Assembly (NCBI GenBank): GCA_030055595.1
Contig: JASFYH010000003.1
Span: 62,001 to 126,000 of the forward strand
DNA from: Archaeoglobales archaeon
GTDB taxonomy: Archaea > Halobacteriota > Archaeoglobi > Archaeoglobales > Archaeoglobaceae
Length of the DNA: 64,000 nucleotides
Reading direction: 5' to 3'
The position numbers and the translations under genes were made by a program. The notes under the pieces are model-generated. The model was not told where the DNA came from. It was given only the letters and a program-made list of their open reading frames with translations, and searched no databases. Shown here in pieces: positions 34,947 to 44,374 of this stretch (position 1 is the first letter of the stretch; each line of letters starts with the position of its first letter).

Positions 34947-35959
34947 ACGAACACCACCAGTATCGTATATATGCCTATAGAGAACAACATAGCGATCGGA
35001 AGTGTTAGTATCCATGAGAATATAATTTTTTGGATCACTCCTATGTTAACTCCAGTAATTCCACCAGCGAGTCCAACTCCTATGACGCTACCGACAAGTG
35101 TATGGGTCGTAGAGATCGGCAATCCCAATGCGGAAGCGGTTAATACTGTTGTAGCGGTTGCAAATTCTGCTGAGAAACCCCTTGTGAAAGTAAGTCGTGT
35201 TATCTGCTCTCCAACCAATTTTATTACTCTATAACCCCAAGTAGCGATTCCAAGAGCGATCCCGAGACCACCAAATGCGAGGATCTCCCTCGGTATCTCG
35301 TAATAGCCCCCCTCCCTGAGTCCAAAGATCGCAGCCATGGGTCCAACAGCATTCGCCACATCGTTGCTCCCATGTGCAAATGCTACATAGCAAGCGGTAA
35401 ATACTTGAAGATACCTAAAAACTCTTTCAACCTCCTCATGACGAAATTTTCGAAATAAGGTAATTCTTATTATTGAAAATATAAAAAATGCGAGTATCGC
35501 CCCTGAGATCGGCGAGATCAGCCAGCTAAGCATGATCTTAAATAGTTCATCCCACTTAATTGCATTTAAAGACAGATGTCCTTGTGAAACCGCAGCAATT
35601 CCAAATCCAAGCATTGCTCCAACAATAGAGTGTGTTGTAGAGATCGGAAGGTGAAGATAAGTTGCGATCGTGATCCAGAGTCCTGCAGAAAGCAGAGCGG
35701 CGATTGAGCCATATACAACTAAATTTGGGTCGAGAATTTCAATAGGAACGATTCCCTTAGCAATAGTCTTTACAACATTTTTTCCGAAAAAAGCCGCTCC
35801 CAAAAACTCTAAAACTGCTGCAATTATTATTATTTGCCTCAGATTTAAAGCTCTACTGCCGTAAGAAGTTGCCATTGAATTCGCTGCGTCATTTGCACCG
35901 ATATTCCAAGCAACATAAAAAGCGGATAGAATACCAAAGACAATAAGTAGATCGATCAT
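34943..35959 (-). CDS. PiT-family phosphate permease
   Basis: A 338-residue inorganic phosphate transporter with about ten membrane helices and both duplicated PiT signatures: [20 protein letters not shown] (about 21-40) and [15 protein letters not shown] (about 195-209). The repeats [14 protein letters not shown] and [14 protein letters not shown] mark the two halves. Length is on the short side but complete. It leads the operon with the PhoU-like gene and probably the MBL hydrolase. Confidence 0.93.
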   Translation of the reverse strand: MIDLLIVFGILSAFYVAWNIGANDAANSMATSYGSRALNLRQIIIIAAVLEFLGAAFFGKNVVKTIAKGIVPIEILDPNLVVYGSIAALLSAGLWITIATYLHLPISTTHSIVGAMLGFGIAAVSQGHLSLNAIKWDELFKIMLSWLISPISGAILAFFIFSIIRITLFRKFRHEEVERVFRYLQVFTACYVAFAHGSNDVANAVGPMAAIFGLREGGYYEIPREILAFGGLGIALGIATWGYRVIKLVGEQITRLTFTRGFSAEFATATTVLTASALGLPISTTHTLVGSVIGVGLAGGITGVNIGVIQKIIFSWILTLPIAMLFSIGIYTILVVFV

Positions 35960-36007
35960 TAGCCTGAATTTAAGATATACTTATTAAGCCTTTCGAAAAC
36001 GGGATTC

Positions 36008-36553
36008 ATGCAGAGGTTCATTGATCTAATCACTGAAAACATTCGGGATTTGAATTTTGATCGCTCAAAGGTAGAAGAGGTGATCAATTCTATTGATCGA
36101 GCTGAAAAGATCTTTGTTGTCGGCATCGGTAGAAGTGGTTTTGTTGCAAAGGCTTTCGCAATGAGGTTAATGCATCTTGGCTATCGTGCGTTTGTGGTGG
36201 GCGAAACGATAACACCCAGAATTGGAAAAGGAGATTTACTTGTAGCAATCTCAGGAAGTGGAGAGACCGGATACGTTGTTGCTATTGCTAAAAAGGCAAA
36301 GGAACTGGGAGCAAAAGTTATTGCAGTGACCTCTTCGCAGACTTCAACTCTTTCTAAGCTTTCTGATCTTATTATACTGTTGAAGAGCAAATTTGGAAAA
36401 GAAGTGGCAAATTTAGCACCTTTAGGAACAATTTTTGAGCTCACAGCAATGGTCTTCTTCGACTCTCTCATTGCCGAAATTATGGAAAAGAAGAAATTAA
36501 AAGAAGAGGATCTGGCTAAGAGGCACTCAATTGAGAACGAGGTGGTCTTATGA
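36008..36553 (+). CDS. hxlB: 6-phospho-3-hexuloisomerase (SIS domain)
   Basis: A 181-residue SIS-domain isomerase of the PHI family: FVVGIGRSGFVAKAFAMRLMHLG (about 35-57), LLVAISGSGETGYV and VIAVTSSQTSTLSKLSD. It ends in EEDLAKRHSIENEVVL, with the family's C-terminal catalytic histidine. It interconverts hexulose-6-phosphate and fructose-6-phosphate. With the Fae-Hps fusion encoded at 49460-50638 it would make ribulose-5-phosphate, the archaeal replacement for the oxidative pentose phosphate pathway. The ATG of the M42 peptidase overlaps its stop. Confidence 0.9.
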   Translation: MQRFIDLITENIRDLNFDRSKVEEVINSIDRAEKIFVVGIGRSGFVAKAFAMRLMHLGYRAFVVGETITPRIGKGDLLVAISGSGETGYVVAIAKKAKELGAKVIAVTSSQTSTLSKLSDLIILLKSKFGKEVANLAPLGTIFELTAMVFFDSLIAEIMEKKKLKEEDLAKRHSIENEVVL

Positions 36554-37596
36554 TCGAGCTCATAAAGAAGCTCAGCAATGCTCATGGAGTAAGCGGTTAT
36601 GAAGACGAACTAAGAGAGATCATAAGAGGAGAGCTTGAGGGGACTGCGGATGAGATAAAGATAGACTCAATGGGAAATCTCATAGCAACAAGAAATGGAA
36701 GTGAATTCGAGCTCATGCTCTCCGCTCATATGGATGAAATAGGCTTCGTTGTTAAACAGATCGATGATAGAGGTTTTATAAGGATTGCCCCCATAGGGGG
36801 TTGGTTCTCTCAGATCGCATTGGCTCAGAGAGTTGTTTTATATGCGAAACAGAAAATTTATGGAGTTATTGGTTGCAAGCCCCCACATTTGATGAAGGAC
36901 GAGGAAAGAAAGAAGTCCATTGAGATCAGCGACATGTTCGTTGACATTGGAGCGAGAAGCAAAGAAGACGTTTTTAATCTTGGCATAAGCGTTGGCACTC
37001 CTGTTGCTCTCGATCGAGAGGTAGCAATGCTTGCAAACAATAGAATAACTGGAAAAGCGTTTGACAATCGTGTCGGTGTTGGGGTTGCAATAGAAGCATT
37101 TAGGAGATCAAAGAGTAAGGAAACGATTCATCTCGTTGCAACCGTTCAAGAAGAAGTTGGGTTAAAAGGGGCTAAGACGTCCGCGTTTTCAATAGAGCCA
37201 AACGTTGCCATTGCAGTCGATTCATGTGTCTCAGCAGACTTTCCCGGAAGTGAGAGTGCACACATGGACATCGCCCTCGGAAAGGGAGCGGTTATTACTG
37301 TAGTTGATGCTTCAGGGCGGGGTTTGATAGTTTCTCAGGCGGTTCTTAGATGGCTTAGGGAAACAGCGGAGAAGCACAAGATCCCATATCAGCTTGAAGT
37401 TGCTGAAGGCGGAACTACGGATGCGAGTGCGATCAATTTGACAAAGTCAGGAATTCCTGCGGGAGTTGTTAGCATACCTGCAAGATACATTCACAGCCCC
37501 GTTGAAGTCGTTGATTTGAACGACGTGAATACTGCAGTGGAACTTATCACAAGGGCTACTGAGAATGTTAGAGAATACTTTGAGGTGAAAAAATGA
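36550..37596 (+). CDS. M42-family aminopeptidase
   Basis: A 348-residue M42 (PepA/TET-like) metallo-aminopeptidase. Metal and catalytic motifs in order: LSAHMDEIGFV (His, Asp; about 58-68), GKAFDNRVGVGVAIEA (Asp; about 173), TVQEEVGLKGAKT (Glu-Glu; about 205), AVDSCVSADFPGSE (Asp; about 228) and HSPVEVVDLNDV (His; about 315). It likely forms a dodecameric tetrahedral particle that degrades peptides after the proteasome. It is translationally coupled to hxlB upstream and the inositol phosphate synthase downstream. Confidence 0.93.
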   Translation: MIELIKKLSNAHGVSGYEDELREIIRGELEGTADEIKIDSMGNLIATRNGSEFELMLSAHMDEIGFVVKQIDDRGFIRIAPIGGWFSQIALAQRVVLYAKQKIYGVIGCKPPHLMKDEERKKSIEISDMFVDIGARSKEDVFNLGISVGTPVALDREVAMLANNRITGKAFDNRVGVGVAIEAFRRSKSKETIHLVATVQEEVGLKGAKTSAFSIEPNVAIAVDSCVSADFPGSESAHMDIALGKGAVITVVDASGRGLIVSQAVLRWLRETAEKHKIPYQLEVAEGGTTDASAINLTKSGIPAGVVSIPARYIHSPVEVVDLNDVNTAVELITRATENVREYFEVKK

Positions 37597-38777
37597 AGGT
37601 TTGGCTTATTGGAGCCTATGGGATCGTCTCAACAACGGCAATGGCGGGTGCTAAGGCTATTGAGAAGGGTTTGATTGATAAAACTGGTCTCGTAACCACT
37701 TTACCTTATTTTGCACCGCTTGATGAAATGATCTCCTTTGAGTTCGATTTTGGAGGGCATGAAGTCAGAATATTGCCAAATGCGTTTGTCGCTTTGAAGG
37801 ATCACTGGGATCAGAACAGACACATAGATCCCGATCTCATTGATAAAGTCAAAGAAGAGCTTTCGAGGATCGTTGCGAAAAAAGGAACCGCTTTGAATTG
37901 TGGCAGTGGGATTAAAGGTCTTGGAAAGCTTGAAACCCTCGAAGAAGAGGGACTCAGCTTGAGGGGGATCGTTAATCGAATCTCCAAGGATCTAAAGGAG
38001 TTCTCAGACAAAGAGACGGTGGTTGTGAACGTAGCGTCTACAGAACCCGTTCCGAAATTCAATGAGAGGTATCATTCCACTGTAGAAGGATTCGAAGAAA
38101 TGCTTGATAAAGACTTGAGGGAATTTGCAACCGCAAGCATGCTCTACGCCTATTCTGCAATTAAACTTGGACTGCCATATGCGAACTTCACTCCAAGCGT
38201 TGGTTCCTCAATTTTGGCTTTGAAAAAGCTTGCAGAAGAGAATAATGTGCCTCATGCGGGAAATGATGGGAAGACTGGAGAGACACTTGTGAAGACCACG
38301 CTTGCACCGATGTTTGCCTACAGAAATTTGAGAGTCGAAGGTTGGATGAGCTACAATATCTTGGGCGACTACGACGGCAAGGTTTTGTCCGCAAGAGACA
38401 ACAAGGAGAGCAAGATCATAAGCAAGGACAAGGTTCTTGAAAAAGCACTTGGCTATGCTCCATTCAGCATAACAGAGATCGAATTTTTCCCAAGTCTTGT
38501 TGACAATAAAACCGCCTTCGATTTCGTTCACTTCAGAGGTTTCTTGGGAAAACTGATGAAGTTCTACTTCATTTGGGATGCAATAGATGCGATCGTGGCA
38601 AGTCCTTTGGTTTTGGACATTTCAAGGCTTCTGCTGTTTGCGAAGAAAAATGGTTTAGGTGGCGTGATCAAAGAGCTCTCGTTCTTCTTCAAGAGCCCAA
38701 TGGACTGCGAGATCGTTAATACTCACGAGCAATTTGAAATGCTTAAAAAATGGTTCAATCAGCTTGCAAGAGCATAA
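37593..38777 (+). CDS. myo-inositol-1-phosphate synthase
   Basis: A 394-residue NAD-dependent synthase that turns glucose-6-phosphate into L-myo-inositol-1-phosphate. It starts WLIGAYGIVSTTAMAGAKAI (Rossmann NAD motif variant) and contains NVASTEPVPKFNERYHST, FTPSVGSSILALKKLAEENN, AGNDGKTGETLVKTTLAPMF with the catalytic lysines, and LGDYDGKVLSARDN. Close to the length of the studied Archaeoglobus enzyme (392). Product serves inositol phospholipids and di-myo-inositol-phosphate, a heat-stress solute. It overlaps the convergent lonB stop by 19 bases. Confidence 0.93.
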   Translation: MKVWLIGAYGIVSTTAMAGAKAIEKGLIDKTGLVTTLPYFAPLDEMISFEFDFGGHEVRILPNAFVALKDHWDQNRHIDPDLIDKVKEELSRIVAKKGTALNCGSGIKGLGKLETLEEEGLSLRGIVNRISKDLKEFSDKETVVVNVASTEPVPKFNERYHSTVEGFEEMLDKDLREFATASMLYAYSAIKLGLPYANFTPSVGSSILALKKLAEENNVPHAGNDGKTGETLVKTTLAPMFAYRNLRVEGWMSYNILGDYDGKVLSARDNKESKIISKDKVLEKALGYAPFSITEIEFFPSLVDNKTAFDFVHFRGFLGKLMKFYFIWDAIDAIVASPLVLDISRLLLFAKKNGLGGVIKELSFFFKSPMDCEIVNTHEQFEMLKKWFNQLARA

Positions 38778-40624
38778 GAATACTCTTTGAATTTCTCGAT
38801 CAGCTTTATTTTCTTTTCGCTATCCGCTAAAGCGTGTTCCAGCACTTCCTCGATCCTCGAAACCGGTATGATCTCGATCTTTCCTTCGTGTTCAGCGTCG
38901 AGCAAAACATCGTCAGAGTTTCCCTTTGGAATTATGACCTTCTTCAATCCCGCCTGTATTGCAGCTTCGATCTTCTGAGTCACGCCACCGACAGGAAGCA
39001 CATCACCACGAACAGAAAGACTTCCAGTCATCGCTATAGACTGATCAACAGGAATGTTCTCTATTGCTGAAATAACAGCGGTTGCAACGCTTATGCTTGC
39101 TGAGTCTCCCTCAACACCCTCGTATGTGCCCACAAACTGTATGTGGACGTCGAAGTTAGACGTGTCTTTGCCGATGATCTTCTTTATGATCGCAGAAACG
39201 TTCATAACCGCTTCTCTTGCGATCTCCTGCAGTCTTCCAGTAGCAATTACTTTGCCCTCCGATTTGCTCATAGCCGGTGTGATCTCTGCGATTATTGGTA
39301 AAACAATTCCTGCGGACTCTCCGATTACAGCTAAACCATTAACTCTACCAACTTCGTATCCTTCTGCCAAGAAAAGCCTGTAGTCCTTTCTTCTCTCAAT
39401 GTATTTGTCCGCAAGTTGCTCTTCGACGGTTTTTGCGATCTTCTTTGCCTTTAACACATGCTCAAGTCTTACAAGGTTAGCACCCTCACTCTTGGCTATG
39501 TCTCCCGCGGTTCTTATTAGTCCTCCAAGCTCTCTTAACCTAAGAGTGAGGTGATTTCTTCTCCCCGCTCTTCTCATTGCTTCTCTTATGATCTCAGCAA
39601 CCGCAAACTTGTCAAAGTGCGGGATCTTGCCATCCTTAACGATCTCCTGAGCTACAAATCTCACGAGCTTCTGTCTATTCTCTGGAGTGTCTGGCATCGT
39701 GTCGTTCATGTAGATCTCGTATCCATAGCCTTCAATTCTGCTTCGCAATGCGGGATGCATACCCATGAGAGCGTCGAGGTTTCCAGCTGCTACCAAAATG
39801 AAATCGCAAGGCACAGGTTCTGTGCGAACCATCGCACCACTGCTTCTCTCGCTCTGTCCAGTGATCGGGAACTTCTTGTCCTGCAGAGCGGTTAGAAGCT
39901 TCTGCTGAGACTCAATGGTTAGAGTGTTGATCTCGTCTATGTAAAGCACGCCTTTATGAGCCCTATGAATGGCTCCCGCTTCAACCCTCTCATGTGCAGG
40001 CGTCTCAAGACCACCGCTCTGGAAGGGATCGTGGCGAACGTCGCCGAACAAGGCTCCCGCATGCGCTCCCGTTGCATCTTCGTAAGGTGCGGTTTTTCTT
40101 TCTGAGTTGTCAACCAAAAGCTTAGGAACGTTCCTTTCTTCTCTTGGGATGAAATATCTTGAAACCATCAACAGTAAAAGACCCGCTATCAGTCCCCAGA
40201 CAAGATTTTTAATGTCAATAAGGGCGACATAGAGAACTACCATGAAGATCAGAGTGATAATCATAAAATTTCTTGCCTGTGCCTTTTTCATCGCTTCTTC
40301 TTTGTAAGCTTCAACTATCTCCCTACCTTTGCCCGCTGGCACGAGTTTTATCTTTGGCTGGTTTGAATCCTGCGGGTTTGGATAAACAAGAATATCTTCA
40401 AGCTCCTCTTTTGGCAAAAGTTCTGCCATTGCTTTTGCAAGCATCGATTTTCCCGTGCCGGGAGAGCCAATTAGCATTACATGCCTTTTCTGGACTGCAG
40501 CCTTTTTTATAGCCTCTACAGCATGATCCTGCCCAATAACCTGATCGATCAACCTTTCAGGGACTTTTATGTCCCTTGTATCCCCAAACTCCAGACCACC
40601 GAGCAGTTCTTTTACTTCGTTCAT
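38759..40624 (-). CDS. lonB: Archaeal membrane-bound ATP-dependent Lon protease
   Basis: A 621-residue LonB. Walker A is GSPGTGKSMLAKA (about 54-66); a membrane insertion of two helices (about 125-165, FMIITLIFMVVLYVAL and LVWGLIAGLLLLMV) lies between Walker A and Walker B (GVLYIDEINTL, about 225). The C-terminal protease domain has the Ser-Lys dyad: EGDSASISVATAV (Ser about 508) and GGVTQKIEAAIQ (Lys about 551). It degrades misfolded and regulatory proteins at the cytoplasmic face of the membrane. Complete; single-gene unit. Confidence 0.95.
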   Translation of the reverse strand: MNEVKELLGGLEFGDTRDIKVPERLIDQVIGQDHAVEAIKKAAVQKRHVMLIGSPGTGKSMLAKAMAELLPKEELEDILVYPNPQDSNQPKIKLVPAGKGREIVEAYKEEAMKKAQARNFMIITLIFMVVLYVALIDIKNLVWGLIAGLLLLMVSRYFIPREERNVPKLLVDNSERKTAPYEDATGAHAGALFGDVRHDPFQSGGLETPAHERVEAGAIHRAHKGVLYIDEINTLTIESQQKLLTALQDKKFPITGQSERSSGAMVRTEPVPCDFILVAAGNLDALMGMHPALRSRIEGYGYEIYMNDTMPDTPENRQKLVRFVAQEIVKDGKIPHFDKFAVAEIIREAMRRAGRRNHLTLRLRELGGLIRTAGDIAKSEGANLVRLEHVLKAKKIAKTVEEQLADKYIERRKDYRLFLAEGYEVGRVNGLAVIGESAGIVLPIIAEITPAMSKSEGKVIATGRLQEIAREAVMNVSAIIKKIIGKDTSNFDVHIQFVGTYEGVEGDSASISVATAVISAIENIPVDQSIAMTGSLSVRGDVLPVGGVTQKIEAAIQAGLKKVIIPKGNSDDVLLDAEHEGKIEIIPVSRIEEVLEHALADSEKKIKLIEKFKEYSYALAS

Positions 40625-40657
40625 CTTCGCAATAGTATCTCTTCAAAGTTAAAATAT

Positions 40658-41041
40658 CTATCCAAATTTACACACTTTCAAAAACCACACCTCAAGCCTT
40701 AAACAGCGTTCCGCTTCACACTCAAGCTCTAAACAACCATAACATGGTGGAAGCTTTGCAACCTGCTCCATCCTGTCCATTACAGTTCTTAGATCAAGTC
40801 TCTCTTCTTCGACTTTTTTCTCTTCGAATTTCGATGAAATGATCTTGAACGTCTTTACTCCATCTACAACCACTTCCACTCTTCTTATCAAGCCCTCTTT
40901 CTCAAGCTTCCTTAGAATTCTCGAACACTTGCTACTATCTATTTTGAGCTCTTTCCACAAATCCTTCTGTAAAATCTCCCCTTTTTGGTCAAGAATTTTC
41001 AAAATTTCTTCTCTTGTATCTACAATTTGGAAATCAGTCAT
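40658..41041 (-). CDS. Winged-helix regulator with C-terminal cysteine cluster
   Basis: A 127-residue protein with an N-terminal MarR/Lrp-like winged helix (about 8-65: EILKILDQKGEILQKDLWKE, LKIDSSKCSRILRKLEKEGLI). Its C-terminal 30 residues contain CYGCLELECEAERC and a last cysteine (VCKFG). The CX2CX4CX4C spacing could bind an Fe-S cluster or zinc. ATGA overlap places it directly after the Sm gene. It might be a redox- or metal-responsive regulator; targets unknown. Confidence 0.75.
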   Translation of the reverse strand: MTDFQIVDTREEILKILDQKGEILQKDLWKELKIDSSKCSRILRKLEKEGLIRRVEVVVDGVKTFKIISSKFEEKKVEEERLDLRTVMDRMEQVAKLPPCYGCLELECEAERCLRLEVWFLKVCKFG

Positions 41042-41259
41042 TCTTGTGGCTTTATAATTACTACATTGTTTCCTCTGAGCACTATTTCGCCAAGGCTCCT
41101 CAGCTTCTCATCACCCTTGCATTCCATTGCGTTCGTCAGAAATAGGTTCATGTATTCATCAACTCCTTCCAGCTTGCCCACTAATTCGTGTTCTTCGCCT
41201 TTCATCTCTACTCTGATTATTTTTCCGATCAGGGACTTCACCATTTGATTCGGTAGCAC
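41038..41259 (-). CDS. Sm-like archaeal protein (SmAP2 type)
   Basis: A 73-residue LSm protein: LPNQMVKSLIGKIIRVEMKG (Sm1 motif start), GVDEYMNLFLTNAMEC and LGEIVLRGNNVVIIKPQE (Sm2 motif). It closely resembles Archaeoglobus Sm2, which begins MVLPNQMVKS, and forms an RNA-binding hexamer or heptamer. GTG 41259 is chosen by that comparison and by the GGGAGGTGAT site upstream; reading from 41268 would swallow part of that site. Operon with the cysteine-cluster regulator. Confidence 0.9.
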   Translation of the reverse strand: MLPNQMVKSLIGKIIRVEMKGEEHELVGKLEGVDEYMNLFLTNAMECKGDEKLRSLGEIVLRGNNVVIIKPQE

Positions 41260-41285
41260 CTCTATCACCTCCCAAAGTGAAAAAA

Positions 41286-41294
41286 GTATATATC
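41286..41294 (+). promoter_or_regulatory. TATA box of the epimerase gene
   Basis: GTATATATC lies 24-32 bases before ATG 41318, the standard archaeal spacing for a leaderless transcript. Confidence 0.5.
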
Positions 41295-41317
41295 AACTAC
41301 CTATAAAAGCTTTGCTG

Positions 41318-42226
41318 ATGATCCTTGTTACTGGCGGTGCGGGTTTTATAGGAAGCCATTTAGTAGACAAGCTCGTGGAATTAGACAAAGTCGTTGTCTT
41401 GGACAACCTATCGAGTGGTAGAAAAGAGTTTGTAAATCCCAAAGCGGAGCTTCATGTTGTTGACCTTGCCAGCGATCCTTTAACCAATTTTCTGAAGGGG
41501 ACTGAAGAAGTTTGGCATTTGGCAGCGAATCCGGATGTCAGGATTGGGGCTGAAAAGCCAGATGAGATCTACCGGAACAATATTCTGGCTACTTATAAGA
41601 TCCTTGAGGCGATGAGGGAGGCAAATGTTAAGAGGATCATTTTCACTTCCACATCTACGGTATACGGAGAAGCCAAGCAAATTCCCACACCAGAGGAGTA
41701 TCCAACGCATCCAATAAGCATTTACGGAGCATCAAAGCTTTCCTGTGAGGCAATGATTGAGTCTTATTGCCACACTTTTGGTATACAAGCTTATATCTTC
41801 AGATTTGCAAACGTTATTGGCAGAAGGAGCACCCACGGCGTTATTTACGACTTTATAAAGAAGTTGAAAGCTAACCCAAGGGAACTGGAGATCCTTGGGA
41901 ATGGTGAGCAGAACAAGTCGTATGTTTACATTGATGACTGTATTTCCGCGATGTTTGCGGGATTGAGGGCAAAAGAGAGAGTGAATATATTCAACATTGG
42001 TTCTGAAGACCAGATTAAGGTTAGAAGGATCGCAGAGATCGTTGCTGAAGAAATGGGGTTAAATCCAAAATTTAAATTTACTGGTGGAGATCGAGGTTGG
42101 AAGGGGGATGTGCCTGTTATGCTTCTATCGGTGGAAAAGCTGAAGACTTTGGGCTGGAAACCAAAATTTGGAAGTGAAGAAGCGGTTAGAAAAGCGGTTA
42201 GGGATTTATTAAATGAGGAGGACTGA
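41318..42226 (+). CDS. NAD-dependent nucleotide-sugar epimerase (GalE-like)
   Basis: A 302-residue extended short-chain dehydrogenase starting MILVTGGAGFIGSHLVDKL. The NAD motif GGXGXXG is followed by VVLDNLSSG, LAANPDVRIG, the Thr and active-site pair FTSTSTVYGEA and YGASKLSCE (YXXXK), and RFANVIGRRSTHGVIYDFIK. It inverts a hydroxyl on a UDP-sugar such as UDP-glucose. It may feed surface glycans with the nucleotidyltransferase at 4460. It overlaps the DUF1614 gene stop by 18 bases on the other strand. Confidence 0.87.
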   Translation: MILVTGGAGFIGSHLVDKLVELDKVVVLDNLSSGRKEFVNPKAELHVVDLASDPLTNFLKGTEEVWHLAANPDVRIGAEKPDEIYRNNILATYKILEAMREANVKRIIFTSTSTVYGEAKQIPTPEEYPTHPISIYGASKLSCEAMIESYCHTFGIQAYIFRFANVIGRRSTHGVIYDFIKKLKANPRELEILGNGEQNKSYVYIDDCISAMFAGLRAKERVNIFNIGSEDQIKVRRIAEIVAEEMGLNPKFKFTGGDRGWKGDVPVMLLSVEKLKTLGWKPKFGSEEAVRKAVRDLLNEED

Positions 42227-42907
42227 GATTAGAACCGCAAATATACCTGTTAGGAATATTCCGTCAAAAGTTCCCGCACCGCCAATACTAATAACTCCAT
42301 ATCCGATCCTTTCGAGGTCTTTAAGACGGAAAATGTCCGCACCAAAGATCGTTGAGAGCACTCCAATGAAGAAGGAGAGTTTTGGCAAGATTATGATCGG
42401 TGCTTCTGAGAGAATTATGGCAGTGTAACCCGCGATGGTCGCAATTATCGGCGGGATTAGCATTGGAGTAACAACCCCAACACCTACAACTGGTTTTGAA
42501 AATCCATATATCATCAAAGACGAGAAGAAGAGAGCACCTATAAGAAATATTGGCGAAACTAGGTCGTAGATGTCCAAAAGAAGCTTCATGGAAAGTATAA
42601 TTGGAAGAATACACCCTCCGACATTTATCGCAACTACGAGCTTTTTCTTGCTTCTGATAGAATAAATGAAACCGAAGATCTCGTATCTCTGAATGAGATC
42701 CATCCCCTTTCTTTCATACAAAGGAATGTTGATCAGGCTACCAAAGACGATCATCCCAAGCAACAGCAGGGATTTATCGCTATCGACACCAAATAAAAGT
42801 CTAAAGACCGCAGAACCAGTAAAAACAAACAATAGAACTAAGAACGGGACAACGATTAGGATCAAAAATAAAGGGAGTATTATTGGTGGAAAAATGTAGT
42901 CCTTCAC
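42209..42907 (-). CDS. DUF1614 membrane protein
   Basis: A 232-residue protein with about seven transmembrane helices, starting at GTG (MKDYIFPPIILPLFLILIVV). The C-terminal GVISIGGAGTFDGIFLTGIFAVL is the mark of the DUF1614 family. Function of the family is unknown. It overlaps the PRC-barrel gene stop (GTGA), so both are co-translated. Confidence 0.75.
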   Translation of the reverse strand: MKDYIFPPIILPLFLILIVVPFLVLLFVFTGSAVFRLLFGVDSDKSLLLLGMIVFGSLINIPLYERKGMDLIQRYEIFGFIYSIRSKKKLVVAINVGGCILPIILSMKLLLDIYDLVSPIFLIGALFFSSLMIYGFSKPVVGVGVVTPMLIPPIIATIAGYTAIILSEAPIIILPKLSFFIGVLSTIFGADIFRLKDLERIGYGVISIGGAGTFDGIFLTGIFAVLISVLLI

Positions 42908-43146
42908 ACTCTCAGCTTCCTCTTATCGATCACGATGTAGTCTTTTAAAGCATGAACACATTCGAATGGGATCACATACATGTCCTCTTCCTTCCTCAAC
43001 TCAGAGATCTCATTTATTGGTTTTACGATCAAGTTCATTAAAGCTCCTGTTTTAAAGTCTACAGTAATGTTGTAAAGCGTTCCAACGACAGTTCCATCAG
43101 TTAGAACAACTGTCTTTCTTGAAAGACTTCTTGCTGGAATTTTCAT
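42904..43146 (-). CDS. PRC-barrel domain protein
   Basis: An 80-residue PRC-barrel: MKIPARSLSRKTVVLTDGTVVGTLYNITVD... ending EECVHALKDYIVIDKRKLRV-like strands. Small archaeal PRC-barrel proteins include CdpB-type cell-division adaptors that work with SepF/FtsZ. ATG 43146 follows an AAAGGGTGAG ribosome site, favouring it over the longer frame from 43173. Its precise role is unproven. Confidence 0.78.
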   Translation of the reverse strand: MKIPARSLSRKTVVLTDGTVVGTLYNITVDFKTGALMNLIVKPINEISELRKEEDMYVIPFECVHALKDYIVIDKRKLRV

Positions 43147-43231
43147 GCCACTCACCCTTTTTTCTTGTGTCAACTAAAAATATAAAAATTTTGCCATTAT
43201 TGATAAATTCTGTGGAGAAGAGCTACTGCTT

Positions 43232-44374
43232 TTAGACTTCTTTTCCGACGATTATACCATCTTTCGTTCTTAAAACCTCAAATTTAACAAAGTCTCCGAC
43301 TTTTTTCTCACTGATCACCGCTACGCTCCAATTTCCAGACACGCAGAGCTTCTCTCCATAAATCCTCCCTTCCGCAACGATCTTTCCAGTGTGAATTTCT
43401 CCTTTTTTAAATGGCGATTTCAAAGCGGGTCTTTTTTCGATACCGAAGTCTTCTGGTTTCAAAATCAGCTTAACACCGTATTCTCTCTCATATTTTTCAA
43501 GTCTCTCATAAAACTCTTTGAATGGCATACTCCCACCTATTTTTCTTCCGAAACGATAAGGAACGTATTTTTGGATCCCAAGAGGCGGATAGTTTTTCCC
43601 AGCACCCACTTTTAAAGCGAACTCTATCAACTTTGGAATCTCTTCATCATTATACCCCGGAACCCAGACTGGAGCTATAAGCAAGTCTATTTTGCTATTT
43701 GCAATCATTTCAGCTATCTCTATCACTTTCTTAAGTGGATATCCCGGGTGAATTTTTTTCGAAACCTCTTCGCTTAAGGTGCTAAGAGATAGATTTATTC
43801 TGCTCATTCTTCCCTCCAGAGCTGAAATTCTATTCTCGCTCAGCGGTATTCCGTTTGTCTGCATCGAGATTGTCTCAACTCCTTTTATTTTGTGGGCTTC
43901 TTCGACGAAAGTCTCCAAATAAGGGTAAAGTGCGGGTTCTCCTTGTCCATCTAAGTGAAGTTCAACTCCGCCACCTTTAAATTCAACGATCTTCCTGATC
44001 TCCTCAAGCATGTAGTCCGGATCAACTATAAAATCTGTCTTTCTCGTTCTGCTATTTCTACCCTCGTCTACACTGCAAAATATGCAGTTCAAGTTACACC
44101 CTGAGATACACCTAATTTGCAAAAGATTTGTTCCACGATCGATGATCCCAAAAGCTGAATGACCTAAAAGAGGGATTCCACTCTCTCTTGTAATAAATAC
44201 AAGTTCTCTACCGGTAATTCTGTTCAAAATCCTCTTATTCTCGTATGTTGAAATTATATACTCCTTAGAGAACTTGCTGGATAGCTTTTCGTAATCTTTT
44301 TTTGGAATTCTTATTTCTATAAATTTCCTTAGAACAAAAATTTTCTCTTCCTTACCTTCTCTTTCCTCCAACAT
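43232..44374 (-). CDS. Radical SAM protein with C-terminal beta-barrel
   Basis: A 380-residue radical SAM protein. The [4Fe-4S] motif CISGCNLNCIFCSVDEG is at about residue 93; the core cysteines are CNLNCIFC (CX3CX2C), preceded by another Cys. It has HLDGQGEPALYPYLETF and TISMQTNGIPL, then the C-terminal domain (about 320-380: GKIVAEGRIYGEKLCVSGN) resembling an OB/TRAM barrel for RNA binding. The N-terminus overlaps the winged-helix gene by 23 bases. The substrate is unknown; RNA modification is possible. Confidence 0.83.
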   Translation of the reverse strand: MLEEREGKEEKIFVLRKFIEIRIPKKDYEKLSSKFSKEYIISTYENKRILNRITGRELVFITRESGIPLLGHSAFGIIDRGTNLLQIRCISGCNLNCIFCSVDEGRNSRTRKTDFIVDPDYMLEEIRKIVEFKGGGVELHLDGQGEPALYPYLETFVEEAHKIKGVETISMQTNGIPLSENRISALEGRMSRINLSLSTLSEEVSKKIHPGYPLKKVIEIAEMIANSKIDLLIAPVWVPGYNDEEIPKLIEFALKVGAGKNYPPLGIQKYVPYRFGRKIGGSMPFKEFYERLEKYEREYGVKLILKPEDFGIEKRPALKSPFKKGEIHTGKIVAEGRIYGEKLCVSGNWSVAVISEKKVGDFVKFEVLRTKDGIIVGKEV

